A stretch of 5,389 nt of DNA from CAXYVC01 sp964292295 (GTDB lineage: Bacteria > Acidobacteriota > Holophagae > Holophagales > Holophagaceae): contig CAXYVC010000149.1 in NCBI GenBank assembly GCA_964292295.1, positions 1 to 5,389 on the forward strand, given 5' to 3'. This document shows, in pieces, positions 1-5,389 of the stretch; the first letter of the stretch is position 1, and every line of letters starts with the position of its first letter. The position numbers were made by a program, and so were the translations under genes. The notes under the pieces are model-generated. The model did no database searches, was not told the origin of the DNA, and worked only from the letters and a program-made list of their open reading frames with translations.

Positions 1-11
1 TCAATATCTAC

Positions 12-47
12 AACGCCCCTGAATCATTTACACGATTCGGGGGCGTT
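12..47 (+). terminator. Strong inverted repeat, probable terminator of an upstream gene
   Basis: Bases 12-25 pair with 34-47 in a 14-bp stem that is perfect except for one T-G wobble (20/39), closed by an 8-base loop (26-33). The stem is GC-rich at its base. No proper T-run follows (TTCTGG), so it is not a canonical intrinsic terminator. It most likely ends transcription of a gene to the left of the window, and because it is symmetrical it could act in either direction. It lies immediately before rnpB and its loop contains a -35-like hexamer, so it may also affect rnpB transcription. Confidence 0.55.
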
Positions 48-57
48 CTGGTATCAA
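27..57 (+). promoter_or_regulatory. Possible rnpB promoter with extended -10 element
   Basis: TTTACA at 27-32 matches five of six bases of the sigma-70 -35 consensus. TATCAA at 52-57 matches four of six bases of the -10 box and is preceded by TG at 49-50, giving the TGnTATnnn form of an extended -10. The spacer is 19 bases, longer than ideal, which an extended -10 can tolerate. Initiation about six bases after the -10 box would fall near base 63, where the first P1 helix base of RNase P RNA begins, and that agreement is the best support. The -35 hexamer lies in the loop of the 12-47 inverted repeat. Confidence 0.4.
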
Positions 58-60
58 GGA

Positions 61-458
61 TTGTGGACCAGGACGCCGCTGTGGTTCGTGCCACAGAGGA
101 AAGTCCGGACTCCGAACAAAGGCCGGTGGATTGAGGTTCCCGGCTGGGCAGCGAGCCAGGTAACGCCTGGGCGGGGTGACCCGACGGACAGTGCAACAGA
201 GAGCAGACCGCCGATGGCCGCACTGCGGATCAGGCAAGGGTGAAAGGGTGGGGTAAGAGCCCACCGCCGGACCGGTAACGGGACGGGCACGGTAAACCCC
301 TCGTGGAGCAAGACCAAATAGGTCGGCGTGCCGTGAAAACGGCGAGGATTGGCCCGGTCCAGCCGACGGGTAGGTCGCTTGAGGCCTGTGGTGACAGAGG
401 TCCCAGAGGAATGGCGTCCGCTCCTTCGGGAGTACAGAATCCGGCTTACGGTCCACCA
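61..458 (+). ncRNA. rnpB: RNase P RNA, bacterial class A
   Basis: This is the catalytic RNA of RNase P, which with the RnpA protein cleaves 5' leaders from pre-tRNAs. Conserved landmarks are in order: GAGGAAAGTCCGGACTCC (97-114) with the 5' strand of P4, the AGGTAACGCCTGGG block, GTGCAACAGAGAGCAGACCG, GGTGAAAGGGTGGGGTAAGAGC, AGACCAAATAGG, GGGTAGGTCGCTTGAGGC, and the 3' strand of P4 in ACAGAATCCGGCTTAC (434-449). Helices I can pair by eye are P1 (63-69 with 450-456), P2 (71-77 with 413-419), a short P3 (79-84 with 91-96), P15 (322-327 with 362-367) enclosing a GAAA-capped hairpin (330-343), and a UUCG-capped hairpin at 421-432 in the position of P19, which E. coli lacks. The length of about 396 bases is normal for class A. 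Ends are set from the P1 helix and could move by a few bases. Reading frames crossing this stretch are spurious. Confidence 0.97.
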
Positions 459-484
459 TGGCCCCCGCAAGGGGGCCATGTTTT
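457..484 (+). terminator. Intrinsic terminator of rnpB
   Basis: A perfect 10-bp stem (457-466 with 471-480) is capped by a GCAA tetraloop of the GNRA class and followed directly by TTTT (481-484). It begins one base after the last P1 base pair of RNase P RNA, so it should define the 3' end of the primary transcript. The T-run is short, but the stem is very stable. Confidence 0.88.
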
Positions 485-560
485 CATGCAGCTTGCCTTG
501 ATTCCGTCTGGGCCTTTTGGCCGTGCACGCGCCATCATGGAGGCTCTGCCTGGGAGGCCC

Positions 561-1112
561 ATGAGACCTGCGGTGTTCCTCGACCGGGATGGCACCCTCA
601 ACGAAGAGGTGGGCTACCTGCATCGCCCTGAGGATGTCGTGCTTTGCAGGGGAGCTGCCGAGGCCATCGGCATGCTGAACCGCTGCAGCGTTCCGGTGAT
701 TGTGGTCACCAACCAGGCTGGCATTGGCCGTGGCCTCTTCGGCTGGCAGGACTTCCAGGCCGTGACGGACCGGATCGAAGAACTACTGGCGGAGCGCGGT
801 GCGCGCCTGGATGGCGTCTACGCCGCACCGCACCACCCGGAAGGGCGGGGTGCCTACCGGGTGGCCGACCATCCCGACCGCAAGCCCAATCCGGGCATGC
901 TGCTGCGGGCTGCCGAGGAGCACGGGCTGGATCTGGGCCGTTCGTGGATGGTGGGGGACAAGGATATCGACCTGGAGGCCGGCGCCCGTGCGGGGTGCCG
1001 CGTGGCCCTGGTGCGCACGGGCTATGGAAGCGGGACCGATGCGTCCCGGGCGGATCTGGTTGCCGAGGATCTGGCGGCAGCGGTGAGGGAGATTCTCGCC
1101 CAATGGAGCTGA
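561..1112 (+). CDS. gmhB: D-glycero-D-manno-heptose 1,7-bisphosphate 7-phosphatase (HAD superfamily)
   Basis: This cytoplasmic HAD phosphatase of 183 residues is expected to remove the 7-phosphate of heptose bisphosphate during ADP-heptose synthesis for the lipopolysaccharide core. HAD motif I is FLDRDGTLN (residues 6-14) with nucleophile Asp8 and acid/base Asp10. Motif II is VVTNQAGIGRG (48-58). RKPNPGM (107-113) carries the motif III lysine, Lys108, and VGDKDID (131-137) is motif IV. The family's substrate-loop PHHPEG is present at 90-95. In E. coli GmhB a structural zinc is held by a CxH and a CxC pair, but here the cysteine positions read APH (89-91) and HPD (104-106), so that site looks lost. 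ATG 561 has GGAGG at 553-557, only three bases upstream, and the start of the protein aligns with family members. ATG 537 would add eight residues and lacks a ribosome site. Longer in-frame readings run back into rnpB and are rejected. The gene overlaps sfsA by 10 bases. It could instead be a related HAD-IIIA phosphatase such as a histidinol-phosphatase. Confidence 0.85.
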   Translation: MRPAVFLDRDGTLNEEVGYLHRPEDVVLCRGAAEAIGMLNRCSVPVIVVTNQAGIGRGLFGWQDFQAVTDRIEELLAERGARLDGVYAAPHHPEGRGAYRVADHPDRKPNPGMLLRAAEEHGLDLGRSWMVGDKDIDLEAGARAGCRVALVRTGYGSGTDASRADLVAEDLAAAVREILAQWS

Positions 1113-1846
1113 TCCGGCGCACCGGACTGGTACCGGGTGTCCTCCTGCGCCGCTACCAGCGCTTCCTGGCGGACGTGCAGCTGGGGGATGGCTCCGTGGT
1201 CACCGCCCACTGCACGAACACGGGAACCATGCGGAGCTGCTGGGAACCGGGCGATGCGGTTCTGCTCGCACCGGCCTCCAGCCCTTCCCGCCGGCTTCCC
1301 TTCACCTGGCTGGCTTGCCGCCGGGAAGGCACCTGGGTTGGCGTGGAAACCGGCATTCCCAACAAGGTGGTGGCGGAAGCCGCCAGGCGCGGCGTGCTTC
1401 CCGGGCTGCCGGGCCTCGTGGACCTGCGCACCGAGGTGCGCTACGGCAGCGAGCGCAGCCGCATCGACCTCTGGGCGCGCGACGGCGAGGGCCGGGAAGT
1501 CTATGTGGAGGTCAAGAATGCCACCCTGAAGGAGGGGGACTTCGTGCGCTTCCCGGATGCGGTGACGGCGCGCGGCACCAAGCACCTCCGGGAGCTTCAG
1601 GGCATGCTGCGCCTCGGGCATCGCGCGGCCATCGTGTTCTTCGTGAACCGCGGCGACGTGGCGTTTTTTGATGCGGCGCGGGAGATCGACCCGGTCTATG
1701 CCGAGGAGCTGGGACGTGCAGCCGCAGCCGGCGTCCAGGTCCTTCCGCTGCAGGCGCGGCTTCGGGCAGAGCCCTGTGAGGACGGGTGGTCGCTCGCCTG
1801 GTCGCTGGAGGGCGTCCTGCCCTGGCGCCAGACCGGTGCTCCCTGA
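1103..1846 (+). CDS. sfsA: SfsA family protein (DNA-binding / PD-(D/E)XK nuclease-like fold)
   Basis: The 247-residue protein matches SfsA along its whole length (E. coli SfsA is slightly shorter). SfsA was named for stimulating maltose fermentation in E. coli when overexpressed and is reported to bind DNA, but its molecular role is unsettled. The N-terminal part resembles an OB-fold domain and holds RYQRFLADV (17-25) and CTNTGTM (37-43), the counterpart of the usual CPNTGxM. VETGIPN (81-87) replaces the usual VNTxxxN. The C-terminal half carries RYGSERSRIDL (113-123) and YVEVKN (134-139). Asp122 with Glu136-x-Lys138 fits the D...ExK signature of the nuclease-like fold. FPDAVTARGTKHLREL (150-165) is highly typical of the family, and the AREIDPVY segment follows. 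ATG 1103 gives the family's normal N-terminus and lies inside the end of gmhB. A weak GAGGGA lies 12 bases upstream, so translational coupling to gmhB is likely. No T-rich terminator follows. Confidence 0.93.
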   Translation: MELIRRTGLVPGVLLRRYQRFLADVQLGDGSVVTAHCTNTGTMRSCWEPGDAVLLAPASSPSRRLPFTWLACRREGTWVGVETGIPNKVVAEAARRGVLPGLPGLVDLRTEVRYGSERSRIDLWARDGEGREVYVEVKNATLKEGDFVRFPDAVTARGTKHLRELQGMLRLGHRAAIVFFVNRGDVAFFDAAREIDPVYAEELGRAAAAGVQVLPLQARLRAEPCEDGWSLAWSLEGVLPWRQTGAP

Positions 1847-1849
1847 GGC

Positions 1850-1860
1850 GACAGTCTGTC
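1850..1860. repeat. Short perfect dyad GACAG-T-CTGTC
   Basis: The 11-base perfect palindrome has a single central base, which rules out an RNA hairpin and leaves a possible binding site for a dimeric regulator. It lies four bases after the sfsA stop codon and about 30 bases before the -10-like box of gcvT. An element this short can arise by chance, and no second copy is seen in the intergenic gap. Confidence 0.25.
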
Positions 1861-1873
1861 AAGGATGCATCGC

Positions 1874-1896
1874 GCCGGGTTCCGGCTCGCTAGAAT
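1874..1896 (+). promoter_or_regulatory. Possible gcvT promoter region: small hairpin and -10-like TAGAAT
   Basis: TAGAAT at 1891-1896 matches five of six bases of the sigma-70 -10 consensus and would start transcription about 15-20 bases before the gcvT ATG. The bases 17 upstream (1868-1873, CATCGC) are not a recognisable -35 box, so an activator or an alternative sigma factor would be needed. A 5-bp hairpin (1874-1878 with 1882-1886) lies just upstream and lacks a T-run. The 74-base gap is too short for a glycine riboswitch and shows none of its conserved core. Confidence 0.35.
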
Positions 1897-1920
1897 CAAT
1901 CCATTCAGACCGGAGCGCCC

Positions 1921-3024
1921 ATGACCGACCTCAAGAAAACCCCTCTCAATGCCGTCCACCGGGCCCTGGGGGCCAAGATGGTCGATTTCGGCGGCTGGGA
2001 CATGCCGGTGCAGTACCCTGCCGGGATCCTCGCGGAGCACCACGCGGTGCGCACGAAGGTGGGGCTCTTCGACGTGAGCCACATGGGCGAGATCCGCGTG
2101 AAGGGCCCCAAGGCCCTCGACTTCCTGAACTGGCTTACTCCCAACAACGTGACCACGCTGAAGGTCAACCAGATCCACTACACCGGCCTCCTGATGGAGA
2201 ACGGCGCCTTCGTGGACGACCTGCTGCTCCACAAGATCAGTGACACCGAGTTCCTGCTCGTGGTGAACGCCTCCAACGTGGACAAGGACTTCGCCTGGAT
2301 CCTCGAGAAGGCCAAGGGGTGGGACGTCGCCGTCACCAACGAGAGCGACGCCACGGGCCAGGTGGCGCTGCAGGGCCCTCGCAGCGCCGCGGTGCTGCAG
2401 CCCCTGGTGGACATCGACCTGAGCCAGATCAAGTACTACTGGTTTGCGTTTGGAACCTTCAAGGGCATGCCCGTGATGATCGCCCGCACCGGCTATACCG
2501 GCGAGGACGGCTTCGAGGTGTACTGCCCCACCGAGAAGACCGAGTGGGTCTGGAACGAGCTCATGGAGAGCGGCAAGGCCCACGAGCTGATGCCCACCGG
2601 CCTCGGCTGCCGCAACACCCTGCGCCTGGAGGCCAAGATGGCCCTCTACGGCCATGAGATCGACGACCAGATCACCGCCGTGGAGGCCGACCTGAACTGG
2701 ATCCTGAAGTTCCAGAAGGGCGACTTCATCGGCCGCGAAACGCTGCTGAAGCAGAAGGAGAACGGCCCGGAGCGCATCCTGGTCGGTTTCCGGATGCTGG
2801 AGAAGCGCGACATCGCCCGCGACCACTTCCCCGTGGTGAAGGACGGCCGCCAGGTCGGCTTCGTCACCTCCGCCGCCCCCAGTCCCACCTGCGGCTTCAA
2901 TCTCGGGCTCGCCCTCGTTCCCTCGGAGCTGAAGGAAGTCGGAACCCGCATCCAGGTGGAGATCCGCGGCAAGGCCTGCGAAGCCGAGATCATTCCCACC
3001 CCCTTCTACAAGCGCGCCAAGTAA
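1921..3024 (+). CDS. gcvT: Aminomethyltransferase, glycine cleavage system T protein
   Basis: The T protein takes the aminomethyl group from the lipoyl arm of GcvH and passes its one-carbon unit to tetrahydrofolate, giving 5,10-methylene-tetrahydrofolate and releasing ammonia. The 367-residue length is standard. Family motifs run in order: FGGWDMPVQY (23-32), DVSHMGEI (51-58), the FVDDLL segment (97-102) with the conserved acidic pair Asp99-Asp100 that includes the catalytic aspartate, ALQGPRS (149-155), ARTGYTGEDGFEVY (188-201), GLGCRNTLRLEA (227-238), LYGHEID (242-248) and KGDFIGRE near residue 270. The YgfZ signature KGCYxGQE is absent, which excludes that folate-binding paralogue. ATG 1921 has GGAG at 1912-1915, five bases upstream, and the protein begins as the family does. 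The stop is TAA at 3022. gcvH follows after 33 bases, indicating an operon. gcvP and the L protein are not in the window. Confidence 0.97.
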   Translation: MTDLKKTPLNAVHRALGAKMVDFGGWDMPVQYPAGILAEHHAVRTKVGLFDVSHMGEIRVKGPKALDFLNWLTPNNVTTLKVNQIHYTGLLMENGAFVDDLLLHKISDTEFLLVVNASNVDKDFAWILEKAKGWDVAVTNESDATGQVALQGPRSAAVLQPLVDIDLSQIKYYWFAFGTFKGMPVMIARTGYTGEDGFEVYCPTEKTEWVWNELMESGKAHELMPTGLGCRNTLRLEAKMALYGHEIDDQITAVEADLNWILKFQKGDFIGRETLLKQKENGPERILVGFRMLEKRDIARDHFPVVKDGRQVGFVTSAAPSPTCGFNLGLALVPSELKEVGTRIQVEIRGKACEAEIIPTPFYKRAK

Positions 3025-3057
3025 GCTGATTCCAACCGCTCTTTTCCTGGAGGCCCC

Positions 3058-3444
3058 ATGTTTCCTGCGGACCTGAAGTACACCAAGAACCACGAGTACC
3101 TGAAGCCCCTGGCGGACGGCACCGCGCTGGTCGGCATCACCGCCTACGCCGCCGAGGCGCTGGGCGACGTCGTCTTCGTGCAGGTGCCCGAGGTGGGCGC
3201 CACCTTTGCCGCTGGCGACAGCTGGGGCACGGTGGAGTCCGTCAAGACCGTTTCCGACTGCTACATGCCCGCCGCGGGCGAGGTGGTCGAGGTGAACGGC
3301 GAGCTGGAGGCCCACCCCGAATACGTGAACGAGGACGCCTACGGCAAGGGCTGGATGCTGAAGATCAAGCTCAGCGCCGGCGTGCCCGCCGAGCTTCTCG
3401 ACGCCAAGGCCTACGAGGCCCACGTGGCCAGCGAGGCCCACTGA
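3058..3444 (+). CDS. gcvH: Glycine cleavage system H protein, lipoyl carrier
   Basis: The H protein shuttles the aminomethyl intermediate from GcvP to GcvT on a lipoyl-lysine and returns reduced lipoate to the L protein. The 128-residue length is typical. The single lipoyl domain shows KYTKNHEYL (7-15), LVGITAYAAEALGDVVFVQ (24-42), PEVG (44-47) and the lipoylation motif ESVKTVSD (60-67), in which Lys63 is the expected attachment site. NEDAYGKGWMLKI (about residues 91-103) matches the conserved C-terminal segment, where NxxPxGxGWL is more usual. ATG 3058 follows a strong GGAGG (3049-3053) at the short distance of four bases. No promoter or terminator is evident in the 33-base gap after gcvT, so the two genes are probably on one transcript. 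The next gene begins one base after this stop codon. Confidence 0.97.
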   Translation: MFPADLKYTKNHEYLKPLADGTALVGITAYAAEALGDVVFVQVPEVGATFAAGDSWGTVESVKTVSDCYMPAAGEVVEVNGELEAHPEYVNEDAYGKGWMLKIKLSAGVPAELLDAKAYEAHVASEAH

Positions 3445-3445
3445 A

Positions 3446-5272
3446 TTGGCGAAGTCCGGGCGCTTTGGCCGGATCCTTCTCTGCCTCGCCGCGTGCGGCG
3501 CGGCGGGGCTGGGGTCCGGCCTTTCCCGTGGCGAGGAGACGCCCAAGCCCGCCGCCAAGCCTGTGCCTGCGCCGCATGTCGCCCAGGAGGGCGCAGCGGC
3601 GCGCCTGAAGCAGCTGGTCGAGGCCGCCGAGAAGGCCGCCGAGGCCGAAGACTGGGACCGCGCCGGCGAAAAGGCCGAGGAGGCCGAGGTCCTGATGGCG
3701 GACTGGTCCACCGAAGTCCTTCGTCGTGGTGACATCTCCGACCTCATCGCTCGGCTGCGCGTGGTGCAGCGCCAGATGGAGCAGGCCGAGGAGGAGGACG
3801 AGGCTGCTGAAGGGGGCGAGGATACCTCGGGCGGCATCGTCACCGAGGAGGTCGTGGCCCTTTCCCCGGCGGAGCTGAAGGCGGAGCGGGACCAGGTGAT
3901 GGCCGCGGAGCGCGGGGCCATCTTCGATTTCCCCATTGACCTGAACGACAAGGTCCTGACCTGGGTGAGCATCTTCACGGGCAGGATCAAGACCAAGATC
4001 GAGAACAGCCTGAGCGCGGGGTCGAGCTACCTGCCGATGATCCGCCAGGTCTTCGCGGAGGAGGGCATCCCCCAGGACTTGGCCTATCTGCCCCTGATCG
4101 AGTCGGGCTACGCGAACAAGGTGAAGAGCTACGCCAGCGCTGTGGGCATGTGGCAGTTCATGCCCTCCACGGGGCGCCTCTTCGGGCTCGCCCGCAACGC
4201 CTGGGTGGACGAGCGGCGGGATCCCGTCAAGGCCACCCACGCGGCGGCGCGCTACCTGCGCCAGCTCTACCAGGACAGCGGCGACTGGTACCTCGCCCTG
4301 GCGGGCTACAACAATGGCCCCGGGCGGGTGGAGAGCGGCGCCCAGTCCATCGGCTCCCGCAACTTCTGGGATCTGGCACGCAGCCGCTACATGCGGAACC
4401 AGACGAAGGACTACGTGCCCGAACTCTGCGCCGCCATCCTCGTGGGCCGCTTCCCCGAACGCTACGGGCTGAAGATCGCCCAGCAGAAGCCCTACGTCTT
4501 CGAGACCGTCGAGGTGGATCGCATGACGAGCCTTGCCGTGCTCGCCCGCCACGCGGGAACCGACCTGGATGAGCTGAGGGGCCTGAATCCCGAGCTCCTG
4601 CGGGCCACCACGCCGCCCGGGCGCTACACCCTGCGCGTGCCTCCGGGCACCAGCCAGGCCACCGCGCGGGCGCTGGCGCAGATCCCTTCGGGCGAGCGCC
4701 TGGGGGGCAAGCCGTACCTGATCCGCAAGGGCGACACCCTGGCCCGCGTGGCGGCGCGCTTCAAGGTCGATCCGGATGACCTGCTCGCCGCGAACGGTCT
4801 CACCCGTGCGCAGTTCCGGTCGGGTCGCAGGATCCAGGTGCCCCAGCCCGTGACAGCCGCAGAGACCGTTCGGGCCGATGCGAAGGCACCCGTGGTTGCG
4901 CCGAAGGTCGAGCCTCCTGCGGAGCCGCTGCCCTCCCTGCCCAGGACGGCCCCGGAGCCCCACCCCGCGGCGATCGAGACCGAAGTCGTGAAGGATGTGT
5001 CCCCGCTGCCCGTGCAGGAGCCTGCCGGCACGGTGCCGCAGCCCGCCGCCAAGGTCCAGGAGCGCGAGGTGCCCGCGAAGGAGGCCCCGGAAGCGTCCCG
5101 GCCTGCGCGCCGTGCGGAGGCGCGGCCCCGCGCCCACGCCGTGAAGCGGGGGGAGACCCTCTACAGCATCGCCTCCCGCTACGGCCTGGACGTGAAGGAG
5201 CTGCGCCGCTGGAACCGTCTCCGCGGCAACCGGATCATGGCCGGCCAGCGTCTCGTGCTGCAGAAGCCCTGA
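3446..5272 (+). CDS. mltD: Membrane-bound lytic murein transglycosylase D-like, with LysM domains
   Basis: This enzyme cleaves the glycan strands of peptidoglycan, forming 1,6-anhydro-muramoyl ends, and is expected in the periplasm. Its 608 residues exceed E. coli MltD (about 450). A basic N-terminus and short hydrophobic run (10-16) end in LAAC (14-17), a good lipobox, so it is probably a lipoprotein anchored at Cys17. Residues 50-126 form an Ala/Glu-rich, probably helical segment ending in an acidic stretch (EEEDE, 115-119). The MltD-type region starts at FDFPIDLND (160-168). The SLT domain has the catalytic Glu219 in LIESGY, GMWQFMPSTGR (234-244), WVDERRDP and AGYNNGPGRV (286-295). A degenerate LysM-like unit (about 350-401) and two clear LysM domains (422-466 and 563-608) follow, the last two separated by a Pro/Ala-rich linker (467-562). 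LysM domains bind glycan. The start is TTG 3446, with GAGG at 3433-3436 and one base after the gcvH stop (TGAATTG). No later ATG or GTG would keep the signal peptide, so coupled translation is likely. Confidence 0.93.
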   Translation: MAKSGRFGRILLCLAACGAAGLGSGLSRGEETPKPAAKPVPAPHVAQEGAAARLKQLVEAAEKAAEAEDWDRAGEKAEEAEVLMADWSTEVLRRGDISDLIARLRVVQRQMEQAEEEDEAAEGGEDTSGGIVTEEVVALSPAELKAERDQVMAAERGAIFDFPIDLNDKVLTWVSIFTGRIKTKIENSLSAGSSYLPMIRQVFAEEGIPQDLAYLPLIESGYANKVKSYASAVGMWQFMPSTGRLFGLARNAWVDERRDPVKATHAAARYLRQLYQDSGDWYLALAGYNNGPGRVESGAQSIGSRNFWDLARSRYMRNQTKDYVPELCAAILVGRFPERYGLKIAQQKPYVFETVEVDRMTSLAVLARHAGTDLDELRGLNPELLRATTPPGRYTLRVPPGTSQATARALAQIPSGERLGGKPYLIRKGDTLARVAARFKVDPDDLLAANGLTRAQFRSGRRIQVPQPVTAAETVRADAKAPVVAPKVEPPAEPLPSLPRTAPEPHPAAIETEVVKDVSPLPVQEPAGTVPQPAAKVQEREVPAKEAPEASRPARRAEARPRAHAVKRGETLYSIASRYGLDVKELRRWNRLRGNRIMAGQRLVLQKP

Positions 5273-5290
5273 GGCCCGCAATTCGGGCTT
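5272..5290 (+). terminator. Weak hairpin after mltD
   Basis: Bases 5272-5278 can pair with 5284-5290 in a 7-bp stem with one G-T wobble, around the loop CAATT. Only TT at the stem's own 3' edge follows, then GCC, so it would be a poor intrinsic terminator. A T-run does occur at 5319-5323 but has no stable stem directly before it. Transcription of mltD may therefore end by Rho or run into the tRNA. Confidence 0.25.
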
Positions 5291-5329
5291 GCCTTCGTGC
5301 GGCTTCCGTGGGAGACTGTTTTTCCCGAT

Positions 5330-5389
<60 letters not shown>

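Noticed and set aside
8..459. Several open frames on both strands across the first 460 bases
   Set aside because: The region is a structural RNA gene with conserved helices, and none of the frames resembles a protein.
493..526. Possible gmhB promoter (TTGCCT or TTGATT)
   Set aside because: No -10-like hexamer lies at a workable distance. The GGCCTTTTGGCC at 511-522 is only a four-base stem.
303..560. In-frame extension of gmhB upstream through ATG 303 or ATG 537
   Set aside because: The 303 start lies inside rnpB and upstream of its terminator. ATG 537 lacks a ribosome site and adds residues before the normal HAD N-terminus. ATG 561 fits the family.
644..1102. Long N-terminal extension of SfsA in the same frame
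   Set aside because: It would lie out of frame across most of gmhB and add about 150 residues not found in SfsA proteins. ATG 1103 gives the normal family start.
1847..1920. Glycine riboswitch before gcvT
   Set aside because: The gap is only 74 bases and shows none of the conserved aptamer core.
1696..3996. A 766-residue minus-strand open frame opposite sfsA, gcvT, gcvH and mltD
   Set aside because: It lies opposite four well-recognised genes. Its composition is the His/Leu/Gly/Val-rich repetition produced by the antisense of GC-rich codons, and it has no recognisable domain. Absence of stops is expected in this frame at high GC.
5289..5317. Possible tRNA promoter (TTGCCT with GAGACT, 17-base spacer)
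   Set aside because: The -10 candidate matches only three of six bases and lacks the initial T, so it is not better than chance.

Overview
The window is GC-rich bacterial DNA carrying a compact, entirely plus-strand housekeeping region. No phage, insertion sequence, CRISPR or defence gene is visible. A Gram-negative (outer-membrane) host is suggested by a heptose-bisphosphate phosphatase homologue and by a lytic transglycosylase with a probable lipoprotein signal. The wording of several GcvT and GmhB motifs and the strong GC bias would fit Acidobacteriota (for example a Holophaga/Geothrix relative). That assignment is an impression from memory, not a measured result.

Layout, left to right. 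Positions 1-60 hold a strong inverted repeat, probably the terminator of an unseen upstream gene. A plausible extended -10 promoter overlaps it. Positions 61-458 are a complete class A RNase P RNA gene (rnpB), ending in a textbook intrinsic terminator (457-484). After a 76-base gap come gmhB (561-1112) and sfsA (1103-1846), which overlap by 10 bases and are probably co-translated. A 74-base gap holds a short perfect dyad, a small hairpin and a possible -10 box. Then come gcvT (1921-3024) and gcvH (3058-3444), the T and H proteins of the glycine cleavage system. An MltD-type membrane-bound lytic transglycosylase (3446-5272) follows with its TTG start one base after the gcvH stop. The last 60 bases are the first 60 nucleotides of a tRNA-Ala(GGC) gene, cut off by the window edge.

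How the genes work together. gcvT and gcvH supply two of the four glycine cleavage components. The decarboxylase GcvP and the lipoamide dehydrogenase L-protein must lie elsewhere or beyond the window. gmhB would serve ADP-heptose synthesis for the lipopolysaccharide core, and mltD peptidoglycan remodelling. sfsA has a nuclease-like fold and no settled function. The whole block looks like ordinary core genome, and I found no undescribed system in it. The points most worth a second look are the missing zinc-ligand cysteines in GmhB, the promoter that seems to sit inside a terminator hairpin before rnpB, and the tight coupling of a cell-wall enzyme to glycine cleavage genes.
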